Shown here piece after piece: positions 46,718-55,381 of a stretch of DNA of 64,000 bases; the first letter of the stretch is position 1, and each line of letters opens with the position of its first letter. The translations under genes were made by a program, and so were the position numbers. The DNA is from Mucilaginibacter sp. cycad4. Its GTDB lineage: Bacteria; Bacteroidota; Bacteroidia; Sphingobacteriales; Sphingobacteriaceae. Where the stretch lies: NCBI RefSeq assembly GCF_034263275.1, contig NZ_CP139559.1:2914001-2978000 (forward strand), given 5' to 3'. Below the pieces are notes generated by a model. That model ran no database searches and had not been told where the DNA came from. It worked only from the letters and a program-made list of their open reading frames with translations.

Positions 46718-47152
46718 TCAATAAGTGATTTGTGATATCCGAAAATTGGTTTGCTGAATGCAATCGAGGTAAGGACGGATTAGCGGAATTGCTTTTTGTT
46801 GCTTGGCGTAAAGTAAAACCCCTGCCGAGCCTTTAACCATGATACCTCTTTGCTCGGCAAGCTTTCTGGCGGCCCGGTCATCTGTCAACAAATAGTCACA
46901 TTTAATTTCAGCCGCTAAAGCTATCGCGCTTGCTTCTCCTGGATCAACAATTTCTTTTATTTGAGTTTGCAAATCTAAATCTTGAACATGCTGGACAATT
47001 ACCCAATCAGGTAATTCCTTACCATATTCATCCGCTATTTCAGGAGTTGTGATTACTTTAGAGAATAGGAATGGGAGTAAATGTAATGCGTTAATTTTAT
47101 CTAAAATAATAAAACAGCTTGTATCCGTAATGACAACGACCTTCTTAATCAC
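46718..47152 (-). CDS. PIN-domain toxin (DUF3368)
   Basis: 144 residues of the PIN fold. Acidic residues expected to hold magnesium are in DTSCFIILD near the N-terminus, DPGEASAIALA in the middle and LLTDDRAAR. PIN toxins are ribonucleases that cut tRNA or mRNA when their antitoxin is lost. DUF3368 proteins are routinely paired with UPF0175 antitoxins, and here the partner gene overlaps by 8 bases. The toxin frame is intact. Confidence 0.88.
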   Translation of the reverse strand: MIKKVVVITDTSCFIILDKINALHLLPFLFSKVITTPEIADEYGKELPDWVIVQHVQDLDLQTQIKEIVDPGEASAIALAAEIKCDYLLTDDRAARKLAEQRGIMVKGSAGVLLYAKQQKAIPLIRPYLDCIQQTNFRISQITY

Positions 47153-47330
47153 GATCTAAATCAGCTTTTACACTTGGATCAAGATAACTAATGCCAAAAT
47201 TGATCAGTATCTCTGCAAAATCCCATTTTCTCATACTACACATCTCGGCGGCCTGCCCCAAAGATAGCTTTCCCGCCTCATAAAGCTTAGTTGCTATAAG
47301 ACGAACAGTTTCATCATGTTCTTTTTCCAA
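47145..47330 (-). CDS. UPF0175 antitoxin, interrupted by an amber codon after residue 8
   Basis: The visible part is a 61-codon frame that can start only at TTG (47330) and runs HDETVRLIATKLYEAGKLSL and then GQAAEMCSMRKWDFAE, the small helical DNA-binding core of UPF0175 antitoxins. Directly upstream, in the same frame, ATG at 47363 encodes MTTMILQVP, the normal start of the family, and is separated by a single TAG (47334-47336) where relatives have a glutamate or aspartate. The antitoxin is either reinitiated downstream, read through, or lost. The overlapping PIN toxin frame is intact. A sequencing error is also possible. Confidence 0.7.
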   Translation of the reverse strand: MEKEHDETVRLIATKLYEAGKLSLGQAAEMCSMRKWDFAEILINFGISYLDPSVKADLDRD

Positions 47331-47363
47331 CGCCTAAGGAACTTGTAATATCATCGTTGTCAT
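47331..47363 (-). other. In-frame N-terminal piece of the antitoxin with premature TAG
   Basis: ATG at 47361-47363, nine codons, TAG at 47334-47336, then the rest of the antitoxin frame continues without shift. One substitution (GAG to TAG or similar) would explain it. Confidence 0.65.
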
Positions 47364-47440
47364 GATATAAAGATAAGTATTATTGAAACTAAATACACTA
47401 TGTCATTAAAACAAACGTAAATAAGGAGACTTCCTATAAA

Positions 47441-47887
47441 TCAATTTATCGAATTATCAACCAGCTTTAGATCATAGTCATTAACCAGCAAATCACTCAC
47501 ACTGCCGGTAAATGGCTTTATAAAATATTCAATCTTGCCATAAGCTTCCTTTACTTCCGCATCGTTTTGAGGGTTAAAAACAAGCTCATCCAAACTGCTG
47601 ATCACCTTATTATCGCCATGGTGTACATCAGCTATTAAAAATATGCCGTTAGCATCGCTCTTATAATTCGCGTGATTAGGTTCTGTTTGGGCGTTGATGG
47701 CAAACACCAGCCCGTAATCATCATCAGAGATATTTTTTAAAACAGTGACCTCCAATACAAGGCAAAAAGCGCCATTATCGCTGTAACATTGCTGCGTGTA
47801 CTGGCATTTGATCAGATCCTGAAAATCATTTTCGGCCTTTAACCGTATTTGCTCGTACAAATCAAAAACTGCTTCAAATAAATCCAT
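47441..47887 (-). CDS. Uncharacterised acidic cytoplasmic protein (148 aa)
   Basis: No signal peptide, no membrane segment. The N-terminal half is helical (MDLFEAVFDLYEQI), the middle has alternating strands (FCLVLEVTVLKNI, YGLVFAINAQT, GIFLIADVHHGD), and the product is rich in aspartate and asparagine. I recognise no family. It ends 9 bases before the start of... the upstream PQQ gene's stop (47897), so the two are closely spaced on one strand and may be co-transcribed. Confidence 0.6.
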   Translation of the reverse strand: MDLFEAVFDLYEQIRLKAENDFQDLIKCQYTQQCYSDNGAFCLVLEVTVLKNISDDDYGLVFAINAQTEPNHANYKSDANGIFLIADVHHGDNKVISSLDELVFNPQNDAEVKEAYGKIEYFIKPFTGSVSDLLVNDYDLKLVDNSIN

Positions 47888-47896
47888 AATGAGGTG

Positions 47897-50107
47897 TTAG
47901 TCGGTTAATCCAAAACAAACATAACTATCTCCCGACTTACTTCCAATTTTTCCACCGCCGCAGGCAATTACAACATACTGTTTACCATCAATTGAATAAG
48001 TTGCAGGGGTGGCATAACCGGCTGCCGGTAAATTAGCTTCCCAAACTACTTTGCCGGTACGTTTATCAAATGCACGGATCCTTTCATCTTTGGTTGCCGC
48101 GATAAATACGAGGCCGCCTTTGGTAACCACCGGACCGCCATAGTTTTCGGTGCCGGTTACGGGGATCCCTTTTTCGGTTAGCTCCGGATACTCTCCCAGC
48201 GGCACTTTCCAAAGCAACTTGCCCGATGTCAGGTCGACAGCGTTGAGTGTGCCCCATGGTGGTTTTATACCCGGATAGCCATCCTTATCTAAAAAGCGGT
48301 TATAACCATTCATGACATAAGGTACCTCATCAAGCAACTTCTTTTCAGCCTCCGAGCTGGCAGCGCCATTGCCGGTTGGCTCTTTGGCTACTTCTTTCGC
48401 TGCCTTAGTTTCCGGGATTTTAAGCAGGAAAGCAAGCAGGTTCTTTTTATCCGCAGGCGAAATTTGTTTAAAAGAAGGCATCATGTTGCGGCCGCCGGCT
48501 ATAATACCACTCACCTGATCAGCAGTATACTTTTTGCCAATGTTTACCAACGATGGATAGGATGTGCCATTACCTTTCAGCCCGGCGCCATGACAACCGA
48601 TGCAATTGGTGTTATATACCACATGGCCCAATGCCTGCGGCGAATGATCGTTAGTATTTGTTTTAGGTACATCGATCATTACCTGTGCCCATGGCATCTC
48701 TGAGCAGTTTATATATAGTATCTTACTTTCAGGATCAACGGCGGCTCCACCCCACTCGCCCCCACCATCAAAACCGGGGAAGATCCAGCCTCCCTCCTTG
48801 CTTGGCGGGGTAAACATGATCCGGTTTTTAACCTGGTTATATTTTGCCAGCATTTCCCGGTGCACCTCGGGCGTACGGTCGGTAACATCTTCGGGATTAA
48901 ACATTTGCCGGGCAAAAGGCTGCGGCAAAGATGGAATGGGCTGCGTAGGCCAAACCTCTTCGCCGGGCAGGGCTTTGGTTGGCACAGTTGTTTCTACTAT
49001 CGGGAATATAGGTTTGCCATTCGTTCTGTCGAACATAAATACATAACCATGCTTGGTTATTTGTATTACGGCATCTATCTTTTTACCGCCTTTAACAATG
49101 GTTACCAGGTTTGGATTGGCGGGCAGGTCCCGGTCCCAAAGATCATGGTGTACAAACTGATAATACCATTTCAATTTACCCGTAGACGCATCAAGTGCCA
49201 GCAATGAATTTGCAAACAGGTTTTGCCCTTTCCTGAACCCACCATAAAAGTCGCCGCCTATAGAGCCTGTTGGAATGTACACGATCCCCCGCTTTTCGTC
49301 CAAAGCCATCCCTGCCCAGTTATTGGCCCCGCCAAATTTTTTGTAAGCAGCAGTATCTTTCCAGGTATTGTAACCTACTTCGCCAGGATGCGGTATGGTG
49401 TGGAAAATCCATCGTAATTTACCCGTACGGGCATCATAGGCCCGTACATGCCCCGGAGCAGCATCGGCTGATTCGGATACACGATCACCCACTATCAATA
49501 CATCCTTATAAACTACCCCCGGCGTAGTACCGGCCACAAATGATTTAGTGTCCCTGTCCAGATCTTTAGTGAGATCAAGGTATCCACCTTTACCAAATGA
49601 CCTTACCGGAGTTCCACTTTCTGCATCAATTGCCCAGGTTTTAGCACCAACGCTGTAGAAAACCCTTTTTTCGCCACCATCTTCATTTTGCCAGTAAATT
49701 ACACCACGGCTCAGTTTATAGTAGGCCATCGGGTCACCGTTATTAGTGGTATCATCTTTTGCAGGGTCAAACAGCCATTTTTGCTTACCTGTGGCGGCAT
49801 TCAAGGCAAACAGCTTCAGTTTAGGACTGGTACCATACAAAATACCATCAACCATAATCGGGTTACACTGATTTTGGCTGCGGTTGGCAGTATCTCTGTC
49901 ACCGGTGCTAAAAGTCCACAACTCTTTTAGCTTGTTTACATTGTTTAAAGTGACCTCCTGGTTCGATGAGTATCGCAGCCCTTCTTTTGAACCTGCATAG
50001 GCGGGCCAGCCACTATAACTGTTGTTTTGATTGCCTTGCTGATTTTTACAGGACGCATAAATACCTGCCGCAAAACACATGGCTATAAAGTACTGGAGCT
50101 TAATCAT
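47897..50107 (-). CDS. PQQ-dependent dehydrogenase lipoprotein with a cytochrome c domain
   Basis: 736 residues. A lipoprotein signal ends IYAS|C. The body is an eight-bladed quinoprotein propeller; typical pieces are WPAYAGSKEGLRYSSN, NNVNKLKELWTFSTGD, AATGKQKWLFDP, ALDASTGKLKWYYQ and the PQQ-type blade ends. A cytochrome c insert near residue 500 has the heme site TNCIGCHGAGLKGNG and the methionine ligand segment MMPSFKQIS. This resembles membrane-bound glucose/alcohol-type dehydrogenases that pass electrons to the respiratory chain. The sugar or alcohol oxidised is not evident, and no pqq synthesis genes are in the window. Confidence 0.9.
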   Translation of the reverse strand: MIKLQYFIAMCFAAGIYASCKNQQGNQNNSYSGWPAYAGSKEGLRYSSNQEVTLNNVNKLKELWTFSTGDRDTANRSQNQCNPIMVDGILYGTSPKLKLFALNAATGKQKWLFDPAKDDTTNNGDPMAYYKLSRGVIYWQNEDGGEKRVFYSVGAKTWAIDAESGTPVRSFGKGGYLDLTKDLDRDTKSFVAGTTPGVVYKDVLIVGDRVSESADAAPGHVRAYDARTGKLRWIFHTIPHPGEVGYNTWKDTAAYKKFGGANNWAGMALDEKRGIVYIPTGSIGGDFYGGFRKGQNLFANSLLALDASTGKLKWYYQFVHHDLWDRDLPANPNLVTIVKGGKKIDAVIQITKHGYVFMFDRTNGKPIFPIVETTVPTKALPGEEVWPTQPIPSLPQPFARQMFNPEDVTDRTPEVHREMLAKYNQVKNRIMFTPPSKEGGWIFPGFDGGGEWGGAAVDPESKILYINCSEMPWAQVMIDVPKTNTNDHSPQALGHVVYNTNCIGCHGAGLKGNGTSYPSLVNIGKKYTADQVSGIIAGGRNMMPSFKQISPADKKNLLAFLLKIPETKAAKEVAKEPTGNGAASSEAEKKLLDEVPYVMNGYNRFLDKDGYPGIKPPWGTLNAVDLTSGKLLWKVPLGEYPELTEKGIPVTGTENYGGPVVTKGGLVFIAATKDERIRAFDKRTGKVVWEANLPAAGYATPATYSIDGKQYVVIACGGGKIGSKSGDSYVCFGLTD

Positions 50108-50565
50108 TTACAAGGCAATTTTGGTATTAAATTGGGTTTAGATCATTTTTCAGCATGTATCCAGCTGTTGGGGTGATGATGCCCGTTAAATGTATGAATA
50201 AAAATTATTTTACAAATATTCATTTCATTTACCTGAGCATGCCATTTAATAAAAAGAGGGTGTATCATAAATCATGATCAGCCGCTTTTTTTGACTTATT
50301 CAGATACTTAAGCGATATATAGTTTTAGGTTGGTTTGACTCTACAAGGGGGGGTTAACAGGGTTAACACAATTCAGGGTTAACATTCTGTTATGTAGTTA
50401 ATAATCAGAAAATTAAGTGTTTTTTATACCAAAAATGTGTTAACCCCTTTTTGTTAAATATTACCGGCTAAATTTCAATGCATAAGTAACACAACACCGG
50501 TCAATTTGATTTATGATACAGCCTCTTATATATTATTGATTTAATATCCCGAAAGTGATACGTCC
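50108..50565 (-). promoter_or_regulatory. 458-base region upstream of the PQQ gene with GTTAAC cluster
   Basis: The region has four GTTAAC sites at 50353-50358, 50362-50367, 50378-50383 and 50439-50444. The first and last sit in a perfect 10-base inverted repeat GGGGTTAACA (50350-50359) and TGTTAACCCC (50438-50447). This clustering suggests operator sites, likely for the PQQ gene downstream on the minus strand. A short frame is listed separately. Confidence 0.45.
50143..50223 (-). CDS. Possible 26-aa histidine-rich leader frame before the PQQ gene
   Basis: ATG at 50223, TGA at 50143. The product includes FIHTFNGHHHPNSWIHAEK, with five histidines. It ends 35 bases before the PQQ gene's start codon. 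It may be a leader peptide or simply a chance frame in an untranslated leader. Confidence 0.3.
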   Translation of the reverse strand: MNICKIIFIHTFNGHHHPNSWIHAEK

Positions 50566-51876
50566 CTACTTTTTCACCAAACTAACCGGCGCGACTTCCT
50601 GGCTCAACAATTTCCCAAACAGTTCCCAGCGCTTTGCAGGGGCTTTGGCCGTACCTCCGTTTGATTCAATGTAGTTTTTTACCAGGTCCTGGCCGTAATT
50701 ATAGTTGATAACGTAGCTGCGGTATTTTTTGATAAAGCTGATTGATTTTTGAGCTGTCTCATCGTTCATGAGGCAGTATTTTCTAAGATACGACAGCGCC
50801 TTATCCTGGCTCATGGTATTATTGATCAACCCTCTGGCAGCCTCATTACGGGCATAATTTAAAGTACCTTTTATGGCGAGGGCTTTGAAATACAGATCGG
50901 CACCGGAGGTATCCAAACCAGCCAGCGGCAGCAATACATTTTTGGCAAACTTTATTTTATCATCGCCGGGGAAGGCTACTTCAATACCATAATTGGCACT
51001 ACCCTCAGCAATCAGCGATTGCGGACTGAACAACGGGTACAGAGAAATTTCAACCCAGCCTTTATCATGGTAAAGGTTTTTCTCCAGCAGCATGTTGTAT
51101 ACATGATGTCCCGGGTAGCTTTCATGGCTGCCCACGTCAATAGCACGGTCAATAAAAATCTTCAGATCGGTATTGATCTGTACAGTACTCTTATATCCCC
51201 CCTTATACCAGTTATAGCCCGACCATGGCTTATTAGTTACATACTCCAGCGTAAATGTTTCGCCGGCAGGCAATTGGTAATGGGCAAGCGTACGCTTTCG
51301 GGCTTCTGCAATAGCTGCTTTTATAACCGGGTCTAATTTATCTTTTGGGATAATGAACTTATTAGCCAGTTTTTGGAACCTGTCGTTCACGTTGCCTTTA
51401 CCGGGTAAAATGCTATCGAGCAGCGCTATCTGCCCTTTAAAAAAGTCATCGGTATAAACCGGGGCAGCTACACCGAATAACTCGCGCGACTCTTCATCAA
51501 AAGGCCTCTCCTCCCCCGAAAAAATACGGATCCGGCGACTGAAAGCGATCAACTGATCGGACATCCAGTTGGCGCGAATTTTATTTGTATCAATTTTTGA
51601 AGTATTGGCGATGGTACGCAGGTCATTCATCAGGCTGTTTGCCGATGCCAGCAGGCTATCCTTGGGAAAAGTTTTCAGCGCTTCCTGTTTAGGCTTCAAT
51701 GAATCAGGGCCATAGTAAGCATCTACAAAATCACCGTCATACTGTCCTATAGTTAAACCAAGTTTTACATATTCGACAGCGAGGTGGTTGAGTTTCTTAT
51801 TTTCGAGCTGCTGCGCCGGGCCCTGCCCGCATGAAAACAATAACAACAGAGGTGCAAAAAACAGTAGTTTTTTCAT
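50566..51876 (-). CDS. DUF885-like metallopeptidase-type lipoprotein
   Basis: The start at 51876 gives a lipoprotein signal MKKLLFFAPLLLLFS|C; the earlier in-frame codon at 51924 adds 16 residues before it and is not preferred. About 436 residues. HESYPGHH in the second half matches the HExxPGHH zinc-binding pattern of DUF885 proteins, and further glutamate-rich helices follow (LIAEGSANYGIEVAFPGD). Members are predicted secreted peptidases of unproven substrate. It stands 459 bases from the PQQ gene and is followed upstream by the sigma/anti-sigma pair. Confidence 0.8.
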   Translation of the reverse strand: MKKLLFFAPLLLLFSCGQGPAQQLENKKLNHLAVEYVKLGLTIGQYDGDFVDAYYGPDSLKPKQEALKTFPKDSLLASANSLMNDLRTIANTSKIDTNKIRANWMSDQLIAFSRRIRIFSGEERPFDEESRELFGVAAPVYTDDFFKGQIALLDSILPGKGNVNDRFQKLANKFIIPKDKLDPVIKAAIAEARKRTLAHYQLPAGETFTLEYVTNKPWSGYNWYKGGYKSTVQINTDLKIFIDRAIDVGSHESYPGHHVYNMLLEKNLYHDKGWVEISLYPLFSPQSLIAEGSANYGIEVAFPGDDKIKFAKNVLLPLAGLDTSGADLYFKALAIKGTLNYARNEAARGLINNTMSQDKALSYLRKYCLMNDETAQKSISFIKKYRSYVINYNYGQDLVKNYIESNGGTAKAPAKRWELFGKLLSQEVAPVSLVKK

Positions 51877-51974
51877 GGCGAATGATCTTGTGCGCGTAAA
51901 TGTGGCGCAAGATAATAATTCCATTTAGTATAAAGTGAATACAACCCTTACAGAAGCAGCGTGCCGGAAACCAT

Positions 51975-53270
51975 TTAAGGCTTTCTAAACGAATTGATGT
52001 TATAAGTTACACCTACTGCTACACCTGTCGATTGCAATTTGATATCAGAATATCCAACCCCGGAAATTGGCACTTTCATATATGGCTGCACGCTTACACC
52101 AAACTTTGAGTTTATTTTATGTTCGTATGTAGCGTTAATATTGATTATACTTAATAGATATCCTTTGCTGTTGGGCACAGTATAGGTTTGAGGCCATGCT
52201 GCGCTGTTAGCAGCGTCGGCATAGTTGTAAGTATATTTTTCATGCAGCATCAGGTATGACGATAACCCTGTTCCGACAGATAATTTATTACGAAAATTAC
52301 CATATACCTGGTAGCCGATATTGATAGGAATATCAAGCATTTTACAATCGGCAGTTACTTCGGTTGGATCATGCTTAAAGTTATATGTTGTGTTATAGTT
52401 AGCAAAGCTCGTACTATATGGTTTTGACGAATAAACAACGCCGCTTGTAATGGTTAATTTTTTTGTAGGCCCAAATGAAAGCAGTAAACCATAGTTACTG
52501 CCAACTTTACCCTGAAAGGAATTTGTACCGTTAACGTCAGATGATGCCAGCGCCGTAATAGCCCATTGCGGCCGGTAACCAAAACCTTGCCTGTTTATTT
52601 TTTTATTAGGTTTGGATATAGGTGCTTGAAAAGGCTGCCTTTCAATATTTGTTTTAAAATCGGGAACAATTAAAGGAGAAGGTCGTGTATCAAGTGATAG
52701 CGTCCTGCTTGCCTGCAAATTTGAAATAGCACCATTATTACCTGCCGGATCGGCACCTGCCATCAGGGCGGGATTATGCCGCATAATGGTATCAAGGCCG
52801 CTAATTCCCTTTTTGTTTGCACCGGGAACATTACGATGGGATCCGTTGGCAGATGGTGTTAAGTTTATTTGACCTGTATTAACATGATTGCCGGTATTGC
52901 TGTTGGCAGCTATGTTGCTGTTACTTGCCGACCGGGGTGTTAATAAGCTGTCTGCTTGTGGTTGCTGCGTAACCCTGCCGCTGGTTCCGGGATTTGTTTT
53001 AGGCGCAGCGGGCTTAACCTTAACCTGTTGTTGTCCCGTTGTATTATCATCCTTTACGTTAGGTTTAAAGAACCACCATCCTAAAAACAGCAGCAGCATT
53101 GCCGCTATTCCGCTTGCAATTGGCAACCAGTAAACAATTCCACGGCGTTTTTTGCCCTTGTCAAGCATTTGCTCAAGCGCATCCCAGTCATCCTCGTTAA
53201 ACGCGCGATGATTTGCCGGGTCTTCCAGCCCCTTCTTAAAAATGTTATCTAAATCCTCTTCGCTTTTCAT
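51975..53270 (-). CDS. Anti-sigma-like membrane protein with predicted outer-membrane barrel
   Basis: 431 residues. Residues 1-40 form an acidic helical stretch (DLDNIFKKGLEDPANHRAFN) typical of cytoplasmic sigma-binding tails; a membrane helix follows at about 45-67 (YWLPIASGIAAMLLLFLGWW). A long low-complexity linker (about 70-225, rich in N, S, P, Q) leads to a C-terminal part with beta-barrel features of the PF13568 type (GFGYRPQWAITALA, LLLSFGPTKKLTITSGVVY, FGVSVQPYMKVPI). The start overlaps the sigma factor gene by 4 bases. A link from inner to outer membrane is inferred. Confidence 0.75.
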   Translation of the reverse strand: MKSEEDLDNIFKKGLEDPANHRAFNEDDWDALEQMLDKGKKRRGIVYWLPIASGIAAMLLLFLGWWFFKPNVKDDNTTGQQQVKVKPAAPKTNPGTSGRVTQQPQADSLLTPRSASNSNIAANSNTGNHVNTGQINLTPSANGSHRNVPGANKKGISGLDTIMRHNPALMAGADPAGNNGAISNLQASRTLSLDTRPSPLIVPDFKTNIERQPFQAPISKPNKKINRQGFGYRPQWAITALASSDVNGTNSFQGKVGSNYGLLLSFGPTKKLTITSGVVYSSKPYSTSFANYNTTYNFKHDPTEVTADCKMLDIPINIGYQVYGNFRNKLSVGTGLSSYLMLHEKYTYNYADAANSAAWPQTYTVPNSKGYLLSIININATYEHKINSKFGVSVQPYMKVPISGVGYSDIKLQSTGVAVGVTYNINSFRKP

Positions 53271-53908
53271 CCCCTGATACCATTATTTAAAAAAGTGTTC
53301 CTTACATCGATGCCATTATAGGCCACAATCGGGTTAAAATCCATACCCCTGTTGTAATTGGTTTTGTTAGCAGTTTCCTCTGCTTTTAATATCATTTGCT
53401 TTAGTTTCTGACGTGCTTTGTGCAGGTTTGACTTTGATGTACCCGGATTAATATTTAACATTTCCCCTATCTCCTCATGCGAATACCCGTCAATCGCAAA
53501 AAGGTTAAAAACAGTACGATAGGCCTGCGGCAATTGCTGTATCATAGCCAGCAGGTCTTCATAATTTAAATTTTTATCTGTCAGGTCTCCTTCACTCACA
53601 TTTTCTGCTTTCTCCAAATCCTCGGTATAAGCCATTTTTAAATTGGCCCGGTAATAATCAATAGAAACATTCATCATAATGCGGCCAATCCACGCTTTAA
53701 ACGGCCTTGAAGTATCAAACCTGTCAATATGGGTAAATACCTTCATAAAACCCTGGTTCATAACTTCTGCAGCCTCATCCCGGTTACCCGCATAACGGAG
53801 ACAAATACCCATAGAAAAGCCATAAAACGCCTTATAGAGCATTTTCTGACTTTTCCTGTCCTGCTTTACGCAGCCATTGATCAGTTGATGTAACTCTTCT
53901 TCGCCCAT
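53267..53908 (-). CDS. ECF sigma-70 family RNA polymerase sigma factor
   Basis: 213 residues. Region 2 holds YAGNRDEAAEVMNQGFMKVF and DTSRPFKAWIGRIMMNVSID, the core-binding and -10 recognition helices. Region 4 holds LPQAYRTVFNLFAIDGYS then HEEIGEMLNINPGTSKSNLH, the -35 helix-turn-helix. It directs transcription of a small regulon. The next gene overlaps by 4 bases and has a membrane helix, so it is the probable anti-sigma partner. The regulon is unknown. Confidence 0.93.
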   Translation of the reverse strand: MGEEELHQLINGCVKQDRKSQKMLYKAFYGFSMGICLRYAGNRDEAAEVMNQGFMKVFTHIDRFDTSRPFKAWIGRIMMNVSIDYYRANLKMAYTEDLEKAENVSEGDLTDKNLNYEDLLAMIQQLPQAYRTVFNLFAIDGYSHEEIGEMLNINPGTSKSNLHKARQKLKQMILKAEETANKTNYNRGMDFNPIVAYNGIDVRNTFLNNGIRG

Positions 53909-54199
53909 ATGGGGTTTATAAACTCAGAATCAAACACATAAATTTAACCTTATCTACGCACATCACGGCAACTATTATTAAAAGGTTGCCTGTTGTGCAA
54001 AATAATTTAAATTTTTCACACAGTTGGATAAAATCATGCACACTTTTCTCACTTACGGCAATCATTTATACAAAATATGCACAAGTTAATCCATCCTGAA
54101 TAAATCCTCACAAATAATTATATTTTTGATAATGAGGCAACCGGTACGTGTGTTTATAGCGTAATGCCATATAAATCCCGCCTGTTTTAAAGGCCTTTT

Positions 54200-54376
54200 A
54201 TGAGAATCGATATAAACCCAAATTTCCCCGTAAAAAATTGTAAAACCTGCGGGACACGCCCGGTAGTTGAGCAATCTAAAAATCGATGGACCATTCTATG
54301 CCCTAATCCAAATTGTCGAAATGCCATTTCTGATAAACTGATCAATGTAACAGAATGGAATAAGCAAAATCCATAA
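54200..54376 (+). CDS. Small zinc-ribbon protein (58 aa)
   Basis: ATG at 54200, TAA at 54374-54376. The product has CKTCG (C14, C17) and CPNPNC (C34, C39), the two knuckles of a zinc ribbon, spaced by 16 residues, then helix NAISDKLINVTEW. Such small proteins may bind nucleic acid or assist other proteins. It begins 291 bases after the sigma gene and precedes the first glycosyltransferase gene by 114 bases on the same strand. A longer antisense frame over this region is not coding-like. Confidence 0.6.
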   Translation: MRIDINPNFPVKNCKTCGTRPVVEQSKNRWTILCPNPNCRNAISDKLINVTEWNKQNP

Positions 54377-54490
54377 TGTTTTTTCGCCGGTTTATTTATC
54401 TTAAGGCAACCATCCCCGGAACATGCACGATATATATTATAAAAGGCTGTAACAGGTCTTTAATAATTTATATACTAATACTACTGCTGC

Positions 54491-55294
54491 ATGGTACCAG
54501 TGTCTGTTGTGATCATTACTAAAAACGAAGCTGCCTTAATTGAAGATTGTATAAAAATGGCTTCTTTAATTACGGATGATATTGTTGTGATTGACAATGA
54601 CAGTACCGATGGCACCCCGCTTATTGCCTCCCGTTATGGCTGCAGGGTGTTTCAAAAAAGCTGGAGCGGATACGGCGCAAATAAAAATAAAGGGGTAGCC
54701 CAGGCCCGCTATAACTGGATCTTAAGTATTGATGCCGATGAAGTGCCGGATTTGGAGCTTATTAAATCGCTTCATAATTTAACCTTTGATGAACCGAACG
54801 TTGTTTACGATATCAAATTCAAATCATACTTTGGTAAAAAGCTGATCCGCTTTGGTAATTGGGGGAATGATCACCACCTGCGCTTGTTTAACCGTTCATT
54901 GGTAAAATGGGGCGAAACCGAAGTACACGAAACCTTGTTTTTACCTTCCGGTGCCGAGATTAAAAGCATAGCGGGTTATATCCATCACCACTCCGTAACC
55001 GATATTGACGATTTTGAGCGTAAAGCTATTCTTTATGCTCAGCTAAGTGCGGCCAAATATTACAAAGCCGGTAAAAAGGCAACATTTATCAAGCTATATT
55101 TTTCGCCTGCTTTTGGCTTTTTGCGCAATTACATTATCAGGCTTGGTTTTTTAGATGGTGCCGAAGGACTGGCTATAGCGCGTGTTATTTATAAAAACAC
55201 CCGACTTAAATACGCTTACCTGAAACAATATAAAGAGTTACCTCAAACACAAAACACCTATCGCAACGAGTTAGTTATAGAACAGGTTAACTAA
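54491..55294 (+). CDS. Glycosyltransferase family 2 (WaaE-like)
   Basis: 267 residues with the GT-A fold. The nucleotide-sugar start SVVIITKNEAALIEDCI, then DIVVIDNDSTDGT and the metal-binding SIDADEVPD are clear. The next part (WGETEVHETLFL) and the C-terminal amphipathic helix YFSPAFGFLRNYIIRLG look like LPS-core type enzymes of the WaaE group. It acts at the inner face of the cytoplasmic membrane. It marks the left edge of the polysaccharide cluster. Confidence 0.88.
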   Translation: MVPVSVVIITKNEAALIEDCIKMASLITDDIVVIDNDSTDGTPLIASRYGCRVFQKSWSGYGANKNKGVAQARYNWILSIDADEVPDLELIKSLHNLTFDEPNVVYDIKFKSYFGKKLIRFGNWGNDHHLRLFNRSLVKWGETEVHETLFLPSGAEIKSIAGYIHHHSVTDIDDFERKAILYAQLSAAKYYKAGKKATFIKLYFSPAFGFLRNYIIRLGFLDGAEGLAIARVIYKNTRLKYAYLKQYKELPQTQNTYRNELVIEQVN

Positions 55295-55326
55295 CAAAGA
55301 TATCGTATTGTTTAGTCGGCAGTCTG

Positions 55327-55356
55327 AAGTCAAAAATTAAATAGGACTTTTGACTT
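55327..55356. terminator. Hairpin between convergent genes
   Basis: AAGTCAAAA (55327-55335) and TTTTGACTT (55348-55356) pair perfectly. It lies between a plus-strand and a minus-strand gene that converge. Flanking TAGTC/GACTA repeats may extend it. Confidence 0.5.
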
Positions 55357-55381
55357 GCGGCTAAGTACTATCGACTGAAGA

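Noticed and set aside
46718..47363. Possible mobile island around the toxin-antitoxin pair
   Set aside because: I see no integrase, direct repeats or tRNA near it, and base composition is like its neighbours.
54086..54274. A minus-strand 62-codon frame overlapping the zinc-ribbon gene
   Set aside because: The plus-strand frame has paired cysteine knuckles; the minus-strand product shows no family features.
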